DNA from: Halomonas halmophila
GTDB lineage: Bacteria > Pseudomonadota > Gammaproteobacteria > Pseudomonadales > Halomonadaceae
DNA: 64,000 nt
Assembly: GCF_006540005.1 (NCBI RefSeq)
Contig: NZ_BJOC01000021.1
Location: 1 to 64,000 of the forward strand
Direction of reading: 5' to 3'
Part shown: positions 47,412 through 55,771 of the stretch, one piece after another
How positions within the stretch are numbered: position 1 is the first letter of the stretch
Layout: every line of letters starts with the position of its first letter
The notes under the pieces: model-generated
Told to the model about the DNA's origin: nothing
Databases searched by the model: none
What the model saw: only the letters and a program-made list of their open reading frames with translations
Translations under genes and position numbers: made by a program

Positions 47412-48371
47412 CTACCCGGCCATACGCCGAGCGATGGCATCCATCAGTGACCCGGCGATGTCGGTGCCGCGCTGGTCGTCGATCTCGCGCACACAGGTCG
47501 GGCTGGTCACATTGATCTCGGTCACGTAATCGCCGATGACATCGAGCCCCACGAACATCAGCCCCTTGTCGCGGATCATCGGCTTGACCTGTTCGACCAG
47601 CCAGTAATCGCGGTCGGTGAGCTCGCGGCTGACGCCCCGCCCTCCGGCAGCCAGGTTGCCCCGGGTCTCGCCGGCCGAGGGTACCCGCGCCAGCCCGTAG
47701 GGCACCGGCTCGCCCTCGATCAGCAGGATGCGCGTATCGCCGTCCTTGATCTCCGGGAGGTAGCGCTGCGCCATGGCCTGACGCTGGCCGCGCTCGGTGA
47801 GCAGCTCGATCACCGAGCCGAGATTGCGGCCCTCGGGGCCGATGTGGAAAATGCCGCTGCCGCCCATGCCGTCCAGCGGCTTGAGGATGATGTCGCCATG
47901 CTCGGCATGGAAACGACGGATCTCGGCATCACGGCAGGCGACCAGCGTCGGCGCGCAGCATTGCGGGAACTGCTGGGCGAATAGCTTTTCGTTGCACGAA
48001 AGCAGCGCCCGGGTGGGATTGACCACCAGCACGCCCTCGCGCTCGGCGAACCCCAGCAGGTGCACGGCGTCCAGGAAACGGCCGTCCACCGGCGGGTCCT
48101 TGCGCATCAGCACCACGTCGAGCTCGGCGAGGGGCGCCACCCGCGACTCGCCCAGCGCATACCAGTGCTCGGGGTCACGGAAGACCTCCAGTTCCTGCCA
48201 GCGGGCATGGGCGCGGCCGTCCTGCAGGAAGAGGTCTTCCTGTTCCATGTAATACAGCGACCAGCCGCGATCCTGGGCGGCCCAGAGCATCGCCAGGCTG
48301 GTGTCTTTCTTGTAGCTGAGATCGGCGATGGGATCCATCACCACGCCAACCTTGAGGGGAGCTTGGCTCAT
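47412..48371 (-). CDS. gshB: Glutathione synthetase
   Basis: ATP-grasp enzyme adding glycine to gamma-glutamylcysteine. 319 residues from the ATG at 48371, the family's usual 315-320. KVGVVMDPIADLSYKKDTSLAML opens it; ATP-binding IILKPLDGMGGSGIFHIG and metal-binding GLDVIGDYVTEINVTSPTCVREID close it. The open frame extends to 48509 across repeat-rich DNA and was rejected. Glutathione made here also serves MaiA. Confidence 0.96.
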   Translation of the reverse strand: MSQAPLKVGVVMDPIADLSYKKDTSLAMLWAAQDRGWSLYYMEQEDLFLQDGRAHARWQELEVFRDPEHWYALGESRVAPLAELDVVLMRKDPPVDGRFLDAVHLLGFAEREGVLVVNPTRALLSCNEKLFAQQFPQCCAPTLVACRDAEIRRFHAEHGDIILKPLDGMGGSGIFHIGPEGRNLGSVIELLTERGQRQAMAQRYLPEIKDGDTRILLIEGEPVPYGLARVPSAGETRGNLAAGGRGVSRELTDRDYWLVEQVKPMIRDKGLMFVGLDVIGDYVTEINVTSPTCVREIDDQRGTDIAGSLMDAIARRMAG

Positions 48372-48493
48372 CGCATCGGTTTCCGGCATCGAGGGAAGAA
48401 GACGACCAGTATGCCGCATGGGCGACAGGGGCACCAAGGCCAAGCATCGAGGCGCTATCGCCAAGCGCTGATCCGTCGGCAGGCCTTCAAGGA

Positions 48494-48522
48494 GGCGCTG
48501 TGAACCCATCCCTGGGCGCTAC
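48494..48522 (+). repeat. Core of the palindromic intercistronic repeat, copy C
   Basis: A 29-base stretch from GGCGCTG to GCGCTAC identical but for one base (GTGAA versus GTAAA) to copy A and for two to copy B. Preceding bases TCGGCAGGCCTTCAAGGA are a diverged version of the arm. It lies between cvfB and gshB, again antisense to both flanking genes. The far arm of the element is replaced by unrelated hairpins. Confidence 0.7.
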
Positions 48523-48526
48523 ATTT

Positions 48527-48635
48527 GCCCTGCGGCGCTAAAGCATCCTGCGCCGCTTGCAGGGCCTGGGTTGGCCATCCGTGGCCAACCCGCTCGGCGG
48601 GAAGCACATCCACTGGATGTGCTTCTCCTTCCGCC
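48527..48635. repeat. Cluster of three adjacent hairpins
   Basis: First hairpin: GCCCT plus GCGGCGC (48527-48538) pairs with GCGCCGC and AGGGC (48550-48565). Second: GGGTTGGCCA/TGGCCAACCC (48568-48577 with 48582-48591), perfect 10 bp. Third: GAAGCACATCC/GGATGTGCTTC (48601-48611 with 48615-48625), perfect 11 bp, enclosed by GGCGG/CCGCC (48596-48600 with 48631-48635). No T-run follows, so these are not simple terminators. It adjoins repeat core C between cvfB and gshB. Confidence 0.8.
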
Positions 48636-48681
48636 TCGCCCATGGCAAATGACCTCCTTTCCGGCCTGCCCCCGGCGCGCT

Positions 48682-49434
48682 TTACCCTGAGTCGCCGGGG
48701 GGCCCCTGCTCCCCGCTCGGTACCAGGCGGATACCGGTCGGCTCCAGGCGGATGACACCCTGCTTGTAGAGGCGACCGATGGCCTGCTTGAAGGCATTCT
48801 TGCTGACGCCCAGGCGCGCCTTGATCTCCGCCGCCGAGCTCTTGTCGCCCAGCGGCAGATAGCCGCCACTCTCGCGCAGGGCCTTGAGCACCGACTCGCC
48901 TACCACATCGAGGCGCGCCGAGCCGCTCGGCAGCAACGACAGGTCCAGGCGGCCGTCGTCGCGTACCCGCTTCACATAGCCGGTGACGCCTTGCCCCCGG
49001 CGCAGGGGCCGATTGACCTCATCGCCATACAGCAGGCCCCAGAAACGCCGCTCGACCACGGCCTTGTAGCCCAGATCCGTCGTCTCGGCGATGACCAGCG
49101 CCACCTCATCCCCAGCACTCAGGCCTTCCGCCACATCCGCGACATGCCGATCCAGGCGCTGGCTGGCCACCGGACGCCCCTGCTGATCTTCATAGATCTT
49201 GACCAGCACACGCCGCCCGACACTGGGACGAAAGCGCTGCTCGCCATAGGGCAGCAACAGATCACGGGAATGCCCCCAATCCAGGAAGGCCCCTGTCTCA
49301 TTGACCGTGACCACCGGCAGGTAGGCCACATCGCCGAGGTTCGCCCGGGGTTCCCGGGAACGGCGCATGGGCTCACGGCGAGTGTGGCCGGCGCGCGAGG
49401 CTGGACAATGGCGAGAGTCAGACATGACGGGCAT
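48682..49434 (-). CDS. CvfB-like S1-domain RNA-binding protein
   Basis: Protein of about 250 residues resembling CvfB/YitL: N-terminal S1-like domains (LPVVTVNETGAFLDWGHSRDLLLPYGEQ, VASQRLDRHVADV), a further S1 domain (GQGVTGYVKRVRDDGRLDLSLLPSG), and a C-terminal winged helix (SAAEIKARLGVSKNAFKQAIGRLYKQGVIRL). Staphylococcal CvfB binds RNA and affects virulence regulators; the gammaproteobacterial function is unknown. Starts at 49434 or 49425 are possible, and an ATG at 49368 would give a shorter N-terminus; no strong ribosome site decides. Confidence 0.88.
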   Translation of the reverse strand: MPVMSDSRHCPASRAGHTRREPMRRSREPRANLGDVAYLPVVTVNETGAFLDWGHSRDLLLPYGEQRFRPSVGRRVLVKIYEDQQGRPVASQRLDRHVADVAEGLSAGDEVALVIAETTDLGYKAVVERRFWGLLYGDEVNRPLRRGQGVTGYVKRVRDDGRLDLSLLPSGSARLDVVGESVLKALRESGGYLPLGDKSSAAEIKARLGVSKNAFKQAIGRLYKQGVIRLEPTGIRLVPSGEQGPPGDSG

Positions 49435-49537
49435 ACCGATCGAGGAGTGTCAGCGCATTGTCTCGCGAAGGCGCCGCCAGCAAAAGCCGCCGGCGACGGC
49501 AATCCATAGCGTCGTGGCGCCTCGACCGCCCACAAGA

Positions 49538-49550
49538 TGAATTTCATTCA
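49538..49550. promoter_or_regulatory. MetR-type binding site
   Basis: TGAATTTCATTCA fits the MetR consensus TGAA-N5-TTCA exactly, about 97 bases before the homocysteine methyltransferase start. MetR activates methionine genes with homocysteine as co-activator, so the placement makes biological sense. No metR gene is in the window. Confidence 0.55.
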
Positions 49551-49646
49551 CTTTGGACGGGAGAAACCTTCATTGGTGTTCATGGTTAGAGGGCTGCCAG
49601 AATACTCTCACATTGCCGATACCAACCACCGGGGAGACATTCCACC

Positions 49647-50696
49647 ATGGCACACGACCTGATCACTCAGCGGCTCGACCAGGGCCCCCTCATCTGTGCC
49701 GAAGGCTTTCTGTTCGAGCTCGAGCGGCGCGGTTATCTCTCGGCCGGCGAGTTCGTGCCCGAAGTGGCGCTGCTGCGTCCGGACGCGCTGGAAGCCCTGC
49801 ACCGCGATTTCCAGCATGCCGGCTCCGACATTGTTCAGGCCTTCACCTACAACGGCCACCGCGAAAAAATGCGCGTGATCGGCAAGGAAGAACTGCTCGA
49901 GCCGCTGAACCGGGCGGCCCTGCAGATTGCCCGCAAGGTGGCCGATGAACAGCCCGGCAACCTGATGGCCGGCAACATTTCCAACAGCAACGTCTGGGAT
50001 CCGGACGACCCCGAGTCGCAACACAGCGTGCGCGCCATGTTCGATGAGATGGTGCAATGGGCCGTCGAGGAAGGCGCCGACTTCATCATCGGCGAAACCT
50101 TCTACTATGCCGGCGAAGCCCAGGCCGCCCTGGAAGCGATCAAGGCCAAGGGGCTGCCGGCCGTGATCACCCTGGCGCCGATGGCCGAAAACCGCATGAT
50201 CGATGGCCCGGGCATTGTCGAAACCTGTGTGGCACTCGAGCGCAACGGCGCCAGCGTGGTCGGCCTGAACTGCTTCAGGGGGCCGGATACCATGCAGCCC
50301 TGGATCGAGCAGATTCGCGCAGCCGTGGACTGCCATGTGGCGGCACTGCCGGTGACCTACCGCACCACCGAGCAGGAGCCCACCTTCTTCAACCTCTCCG
50401 ACCACCAGGGGTGCAGCTGCCCGTCGCCCCACGGGCGTCCCTTCCCGACCGCGCTGGACCCCTTGTTCTGCAATCGCTACGAACTGGGCAGCTTCGCCCG
50501 CGACGTGCATGCCCAGGGGGTCAACTACCTCGGCGTCTGCTGCGGCGCCTCGCCGATGCATGTGCGAGAGGTGGCCATGGCCGTGGGTCGTGAACCGCAG
50601 GGCGCGCAATTTGCCGAACGCATGCAGAACCACTTCATGTACGGCAACCATGATCGCCTGCCGGAGCACATCGCCGCACTGGGCGACAAGGCCTGA
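49647..50696 (+). CDS. Homocysteine S-methyltransferase family protein (BHMT-like)
   Basis: Zinc TIM-barrel enzyme of 349 residues that methylates homocysteine to methionine. GFLFELERRGYLSAGEF replaces the usual GALGT start; SDIVQAFTYNGHREKM, the first zinc Cys in VGLNCFRGPDT, and the paired Cys in GVNYLGVCCGASPMHVR make the three-Cys zinc site. The sequence is closer to betaine-homocysteine methyltransferase than to MmuM in my judgement; a betaine donor would be natural in a halophile storing glycine betaine, but S-methylmethionine or other donors are possible. GGGGAGA precedes the ATG. A MetR-type box lies upstream. Confidence 0.85.
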   Translation: MAHDLITQRLDQGPLICAEGFLFELERRGYLSAGEFVPEVALLRPDALEALHRDFQHAGSDIVQAFTYNGHREKMRVIGKEELLEPLNRAALQIARKVADEQPGNLMAGNISNSNVWDPDDPESQHSVRAMFDEMVQWAVEEGADFIIGETFYYAGEAQAALEAIKAKGLPAVITLAPMAENRMIDGPGIVETCVALERNGASVVGLNCFRGPDTMQPWIEQIRAAVDCHVAALPVTYRTTEQEPTFFNLSDHQGCSCPSPHGRPFPTALDPLFCNRYELGSFARDVHAQGVNYLGVCCGASPMHVREVAMAVGREPQGAQFAERMQNHFMYGNHDRLPEHIAALGDKA

Positions 50697-50773
50697 AAGG
50701 CAGCGCAGGGCGTGGTGCCAGCAGCGGTAGGGGAAAGGTGGCAGGAAGCATGCCGCAGGGGTTCACCGCCCGG

Positions 50774-51505
50774 CTATAGGTCCCCGAAGCGGTCCTGCAA
50801 CAGGGTCAGCGCGACCACGGGAGCGGTCTCGGTGCGCAGGATGCGCGGCCCGAGAGTCAGGGCCTCGAAGCCGACCTGGCTGGCCGAGGCCATCTCGTTG
50901 TCCGAGAGGCCGCCTTCCGGGCCGATCAGCATGGCGGCGCGATCGGGCGTATCGCGGCGCTCGAGCACACCGGGCGTGCCCGGATGCAGGGCCAGCCGCA
51001 ACGGCTCGTCGCGTTCGGCCAACCACTCGGCCAGGCTGCGTGGCGGGTGAACCGCGGGCAGGGTGGCGCGGCCACATTGCTCGCAGGCACTGGCGGCCAC
51101 GGCCTGCCAGTGGGCCAGTTTCTTGGCCTCGCGCTCGCCCTTGAGGCGCACGTCGCCTCGCTCGGTGTACAACGGCGTGATGGCCGTGACGCCAAGCTCC
51201 ACCGCCTTCTGGATGGCGTAGTCCATGCGATCCCCCTTGGAGATCGCCTGGCCCAGGTGCACCGCCAACGGCGACTCGCCACGCCCGGCGCCGACATGCT
51301 CGATACGCGCCACCACACGCTTGCGGTCGGCCTCGGTGAGCACGGCCTCGGCCTCGTGGCCCCGGCCATCGAACAGCACCACGGACGCGCCGACACCGAG
51401 CCGCAGGACACGACTCAGATGGCGCGCCTGGCCTTCCGGCAGCACGATGTCGCCACCGGGCGAGAGCTCGGCGGCGACATGAATGCGGGGGGCTTTGATC
51501 GCCAT
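50774..51505 (-). CDS. rsmE: 16S rRNA (uracil(1498)-N3)-methyltransferase
   Basis: SPOUT-class enzyme methylating U1498 of 16S rRNA. 243 residues: N-terminal PUA-like domain (HLSRVLRLGVGASVVLFDGRG), QAISKGDRMDYAIQKAVELGVTAITPLYTERGDV, and the knotted SAM site LIGPEGGLSDNEM and FEALTLGPRILRTETAPVVAL. Starts at ATG 51505. It is downstream of secB on the same strand with the 112-bp palindromic repeat in between. Confidence 0.96.
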   Translation of the reverse strand: MAIKAPRIHVAAELSPGGDIVLPEGQARHLSRVLRLGVGASVVLFDGRGHEAEAVLTEADRKRVVARIEHVGAGRGESPLAVHLGQAISKGDRMDYAIQKAVELGVTAITPLYTERGDVRLKGEREAKKLAHWQAVAASACEQCGRATLPAVHPPRSLAEWLAERDEPLRLALHPGTPGVLERRDTPDRAAMLIGPEGGLSDNEMASASQVGFEALTLGPRILRTETAPVVALTLLQDRFGDL

Positions 51506-51539
51506 GTATGGGAGGGCTCTGCGGTTGTTCGGTCAAGAC

Positions 51540-51651
51540 GATGAGCTTTTCCGCGGGCAAGGCTCTGCGAGGGCGCTGTGAACCCTTCCTTGGGCGCTAC
51601 CGACGCCATGCCTGGCGTAGGACCCTCGCCCGCCTTGCCCCGGCGCTCATC
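51540..51651 (+). repeat. Palindromic intercistronic element, copy B
   Basis: A 112-bp element between secB and rsmE. Ends are GATGAGC and GCTCATC; both arms share GCAAGGC and GCGAGGG, where copy A has ACAAGAC on both arms, a paired change. The centre is a different hairpin, ACGCCA/TGGCGT with loop TGCC (51603-51618), in the same position. The 29-base core is at 51572-51600. Antisense to both flanking genes, like copies A and C. Confidence 0.8.
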
Positions 51652-51666
51652 TCTCGTGTCAGTCGC

Positions 51667-52185
51667 TTACTGGGTGGCCTGTTCGCCCTGCTGTTGCTCG
51701 GCCTCGCGCTGCTTGCGCTGGGCGTAGATCGCCTCGAAGTTGACCGGCGCCAGCATCAGCGGCGGGAAGCCGCCACGATTGACCAGGCTGTCGATGCACT
51801 CACGGGCATAGGGGAAGAGCACATTGGGGCAGAAGGCACCCAGGGTATGATCCAGCTGAGCCCCCTCGAGGCCGCCAATACGGAACATGCCCGCCTGCTC
51901 GACTTCCGCCAGGAAGGAGGTAGTGCCTTCCTCGCTGTGAGTCACCTGAGCCGTGACCTTGACCACCACTTCGTAGAGGTCCTCGTCGATCTTCTGGTGG
52001 CTGGTGTCCAGATCCAGGCCGACCTTGGGCTTGAACGGCTGCTGAAACACCGCCGGGGAGTTCGGTGCCTCGAAGGACAGGTCCTTGACATAGATGCGCT
52101 GCAGCGCGAACTGCACCTGCGGCTTGTCCTGCTGATCGGCGGCCTGGCCGTTGACGCCACTGCCCTGATTGTTGTCTTCCGCCAT
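51667..52185 (-). CDS. secB: Protein-export chaperone SecB
   Basis: Tetrameric cytosolic chaperone keeping preproteins unfolded and handing them to SecA. 172 residues: [46 protein letters not shown], and the C-terminal [33 protein letters not shown] are canonical. The N-terminal ~20 residues and the Gln/Glu-rich tail are loose extensions. It follows the rhodanese gene directly by 50 bases; the glutaredoxin gene grxC usually found between them is absent. Confidence 0.97.
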   Translation of the reverse strand: MAEDNNQGSGVNGQAADQQDKPQVQFALQRIYVKDLSFEAPNSPAVFQQPFKPKVGLDLDTSHQKIDEDLYEVVVKVTAQVTHSEEGTTSFLAEVEQAGMFRIGGLEGAQLDHTLGAFCPNVLFPYARECIDSLVNRGGFPPLMLAPVNFEAIYAQRKQREAEQQQGEQATQ

Positions 52186-52235
52186 GGAAATACGTCCTTT
52201 GCGTTAATGAATCGAGAAAAAGAGAGACCGGTGCG

Positions 52236-52658
52236 TCACTTCTTGACCAGCGGCAGGCCATCGGACTGCCACTGCGTCATGCCACCCTTGAGCTTGAGCG
52301 CACGCTCGAAGCCGGCCTTGGCCAGCTTGCCCTGGACGGCGCCGGAGCTCTGGCCATGCTTGCAGACGACGATGACCGGCTTGCTCTTGTGCTTGTCGAG
52401 CTCGCCCATGCGATCATCGATGCTGCTCTGGGGAATATTGCGCGCACCGGCGATGTGGCCCGCCTTGAAATCCTTCGACTCGCGGATGTCGACCACCACG
52501 GCATCCTCGCGATTGACCAGCTGGGTGGCTTCGCTGGTCGTCACACCATGGGCACCACTGTTGCGGACCTCGTAAAGGATCCAGGCGAGCAGCACCAGCA
52601 GGAAGGCGCCCACCAGCAACGGATGGTTCTGCACAAATTCAAACAGCTGATCGATCAT
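52236..52658 (-). CDS. Membrane-anchored rhodanese-like protein (YibN type)
   Basis: Single rhodanese domain of the YibN type, 140 residues, with an N-terminal membrane helix (HPLLVGAFLLVLLAWILYEV). VNREDAVVVDIRESKDFKAGHIAGARNIP and the active-site Cys in VIVVCKHGQSSGAVQ are clear. It may move sulfur near the membrane; YibN in E. coli has been linked to membrane protein export. The ATG at 52658 removes an unsupported 26-residue extension. Divergent from gpmI by 256 bases. Confidence 0.9.
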   Translation of the reverse strand: MIDQLFEFVQNHPLLVGAFLLVLLAWILYEVRNSGAHGVTTSEATQLVNREDAVVVDIRESKDFKAGHIAGARNIPQSSIDDRMGELDKHKSKPVIVVCKHGQSSGAVQGKLAKAGFERALKLKGGMTQWQSDGLPLVKK

Positions 52659-52914
52659 GGCTTGGGGTAACTCTTCGTCGGGTGCACGGTGAACGAGCCG
52701 GCCGCTTGCCGGCGGCGCCCAGTATACATGATGCAAGGGGGCTGCGAGGACGCCCCAAATGACGTCCGGCCAACCCGTGCGCTATGATGCCGTATGCAGT
52801 GGCAAGTCGCGACCCCGGTAACGCGCGCAAGGCTCGCCGACGCAACGCCACTTCCAGCTTCTGGACATTGCCCAGGGTGATGCGCCCATCGCTTCTTCAC
52901 AACGAGGCCCTTCG

Positions 52915-54489
52915 ATGACCGATACTTCGACCCCGACGCCCCGCCCGGTAGCGCTGATTATCCTCGATGGCTACGGCCACAACCCGGATGCCGAGCACAA
53001 TGCCGTGCAGGCGGCCCGCACCCCCAACATGGACCGTCTGTGGGCCGAGCGCCCGCATGCCCTGCTGAATACCGACGGCCGCCATGTCGGCCTGCCGGAC
53101 GGCCAGATGGGCAACTCGGAAGTCGGCCACATGAACCTCGGCGCCGGACGTATCGTCTACCAGGACTTCACGCGCATCACCAAGGCCATCGAAGACAACG
53201 AACTGGCCACCAACGCGGTGCTTACCGATGCCATCGATGCCGCCGTGGGCGCCGATCGAGCCGTCCACCTGCTGGGACTGCTGTCGCCGGGTGGCGTGCA
53301 CAGCCATGAAGACCACATCCTGGCCATGGCCGAGCTGGCCGCCCAGCGTGGCGCCAGACGCATCTACCTGCATGCCTTCCTGGATGGCCGCGACACCGCG
53401 CCCAAGAGCGCCCATGCCTCCATCGAACGCGCCAACGCCCGGCTGGCCGAGCTGGTCGGCGCCGGCAATGGCTTTGTGGCCTCTCTGATCGGCCGCTACT
53501 TCGCGCTGGACCGCGACAACCGCTGGGATCGCGTCGAACAGGCCTATCGCCTGATCACCGAGGGCCATGCCGCGCATCAAACCGAGAGTGCCGAGGCCGG
53601 CCTGCAGGCGGCCTACGAGCGCGGCGAGACCGACGAATTCGTCAGCGCCACCGCCATCGCCCCGGCCGGTTCGCCCATGGCACTGCAGGACGGCGATGCC
53701 GCCCTGTTCATGAACTTCCGCGCCGACCGGGCCCGCGAGCTGACCCGCGCCTTCGTGCTGGACGACTTCGATGGCTTCGAGCGACGAGCCCGCCCGGCGC
53801 TGGCCAACGGCAGCCTGGTCACCATGACCCAGTATGCCGCCGACATTCCGGCACCGGCGGCCTTCCCGCCCACCGACCTGCCCAACACCCTGGGCGAAGT
53901 CATGGAACAGCGCGAGCTCACCCAGCTGCGCATCGCCGAGACCGAGAAGTATGCGCATGTCACCTTCTTCTTTTCCGGCGGTCGCGAGGCCGAATTCAAG
54001 GGCGAGACGCGCATCCTGGTGCCCTCGCCCCAGGACGTGAAGACCTACGACGAGAAGCCGGAGATGAGCGCCGTCGAGGTCACCGACCATCTGGTCGAGG
54101 CCATCGAGTCCGGCACCTTCGACCTGATGGTCTGCAACTATGCCAATGGCGACATGGTCGGCCATACCGGCGAGTTCGACGCCGCCGTAGCGGCCATCGA
54201 AGCCGTGGATGCCTGCGTCGGGCGCGTGGTCGAGGCCATCGAGAAGGCCGGTGGCGCCTGTCTGATCACCGCCGACCACGGCAATGCCGAGCAGATGGTC
54301 CACCCGCAGACCGGCGCGCCCCAGACCGCCCATACCACCTTCCAGGTGCCGCTGGTCTACGTCGGCCAGCGCGCACTGCAACTGCACGACGACGGCAGCC
54401 TGTGCGACCTCGCACCGACGCTGCTGGCGATGATGGACCAGCCGGTGCCCGACGAGATGACCGGCCGGATTCTGCTTGCCCCCCGGTGA
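52915..54489 (+). CDS. gpmI: 2,3-bisphosphoglycerate-independent phosphoglycerate mutase
   Basis: Manganese-dependent mutase interconverting 3- and 2-phosphoglycerate. 524 residues in the alkaline-phosphatase fold: [13 protein letters not shown] and the catalytic Ser in [44 protein letters not shown], and the metal-binding [21 protein letters not shown] and [11 protein letters not shown]. First gene of the gpmI-envC-ctpA cluster; its stop overlaps the envC start. Confidence 0.97.
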   Translation: MTDTSTPTPRPVALIILDGYGHNPDAEHNAVQAARTPNMDRLWAERPHALLNTDGRHVGLPDGQMGNSEVGHMNLGAGRIVYQDFTRITKAIEDNELATNAVLTDAIDAAVGADRAVHLLGLLSPGGVHSHEDHILAMAELAAQRGARRIYLHAFLDGRDTAPKSAHASIERANARLAELVGAGNGFVASLIGRYFALDRDNRWDRVEQAYRLITEGHAAHQTESAEAGLQAAYERGETDEFVSATAIAPAGSPMALQDGDAALFMNFRADRARELTRAFVLDDFDGFERRARPALANGSLVTMTQYAADIPAPAAFPPTDLPNTLGEVMEQRELTQLRIAETEKYAHVTFFFSGGREAEFKGETRILVPSPQDVKTYDEKPEMSAVEVTDHLVEAIESGTFDLMVCNYANGDMVGHTGEFDAAVAAIEAVDACVGRVVEAIEKAGGACLITADHGNAEQMVHPQTGAPQTAHTTFQVPLVYVGQRALQLHDDGSLCDLAPTLLAMMDQPVPDEMTGRILLAPR

Positions 54490-55676
54490 GCCGGACCGTC
54501 TCGCCACGCTCCCCCGACCCTGGCCGGCGCCCCCGAGTGCCGGCCAGGTGGCGCGTCCTGGTGCTGGCCGTGACGCTGCTCGGGCTGTCATCCGCGCTGG
54601 CGGCCACCGACGAGCAGGAGGCGCAGCAGCGCCTCGATGCCATCGGCGAACGCATTCAGGACGTCACCCGCGAGCTCGACGCCACTCAGCAGGCCCGCAA
54701 CGAGGCCAGCGAGAAACTGCGTCGGATCGAGACCCGGCTGGCCGAGACACACCGTCGCCTGGACGACATCCAGGCCCGGCGGCGTGCCCTGCGTGACGAG
54801 GTCGTGGCACTCGAGGAGCGACGCGAGCAGCTGGAAACCGAGCGCAAGCAGCAGCTGGCCGCTCTCGCACAGCAGATGGACGCCCTCTATCGACTGGGCC
54901 TGACGCCTCAACTCAAGCTGTTGCTCAACCAGGACGACCCTGGCCGGCTCGATCGCCTGCAGACCTATCTCAATCACCTGGCCGAGGCCCGCAATCAACG
55001 TCTCGAGGAGCTCGACAAGCTGGACACGGCCCTCGACGAGAACCAGCAGAAGCTCGACGAGCGCAGTCGCAAGCTCGACAAGCTGGCCGCCAGGCTGGAG
55101 GAGCGCTCGGCCGAACTGGCCAGCCAGATGGACGAGCGAGAAGCTCTGGTCGCCGACCTCAATGAGCGCTACGACTCCAAGCAGGCACGCCTGGCCGCGC
55201 TTGATGAGGAGCAGACTCGGGCCGCACAGGCATTGCAGCAGGTTCAGGAACGCCTCGCCCGGCTGGAGCAGCCGCCACCTTCCACATCCATCGGCAAGAC
55301 CCGTGGCGATCTGCCCTGGCCGGTGCAGGGACAGCTCACTTCCGGGTTTCACCAGAAGCGCGGCGTGCACCGCAACGGCATGATGATCCGCACGGCGGCC
55401 GGCACCGACGTAGAAGCCGTGCATGCCGGCCGGGTCGTGTTCGCCGACTGGATGCGCGGCTTCGGCAACCTCTTGATCATCGACCACGGCGATGGCGTGA
55501 TGACGCTCCACGCCCACCTGCGCCGGTTCAAGGCCGAGGTGGGCGCGGCGGTCGAGGCCGGCCAGGCCATCGGCGAGGTCGGCGTCTCCGGTGGCCAGGC
55601 GTCGCCGGGACTGTATTTCGAGGTCCGTCGTGCCGGCGAGCCCATCGATCCGCAGAGCTGGATCGCCAGCCGCTGA
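54486..55676 (+). CDS. envC: Murein hydrolase activator EnvC
   Basis: Periplasmic activator of the AmiA/AmiB amidases for septal peptidoglycan splitting, recruited by FtsEX. The GTG start at 54486 overlaps the gpmI stop (GTGA); a membrane signal [17 protein letters not shown] follows an Arg/Pro-rich start. Residues ~45-270 are long coiled coil ([16 protein letters not shown] to [15 protein letters not shown]). The C-terminal LytM domain is degenerate: HRNGMMI lacks the zinc-binding Asp, as expected for EnvC, although HAHL is kept. 396 residues, near the usual length. Confidence 0.93.
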   Translation: MSRTVSPRSPDPGRRPRVPARWRVLVLAVTLLGLSSALAATDEQEAQQRLDAIGERIQDVTRELDATQQARNEASEKLRRIETRLAETHRRLDDIQARRRALRDEVVALEERREQLETERKQQLAALAQQMDALYRLGLTPQLKLLLNQDDPGRLDRLQTYLNHLAEARNQRLEELDKLDTALDENQQKLDERSRKLDKLAARLEERSAELASQMDEREALVADLNERYDSKQARLAALDEEQTRAAQALQQVQERLARLEQPPPSTSIGKTRGDLPWPVQGQLTSGFHQKRGVHRNGMMIRTAAGTDVEAVHAGRVVFADWMRGFGNLLIIDHGDGVMTLHAHLRRFKAEVGAAVEAGQAIGEVGVSGGQASPGLYFEVRRAGEPIDPQSWIASR

Positions 55677-55771
55677 GCCGGATCGAAACGCCGGGAAAGC
55701 GCGGCGAGTGTTTTCCTGGCCACCATGGCCACGCTATGCTGGTCCCATCCTAACGAACTGCGAGAGACCGC

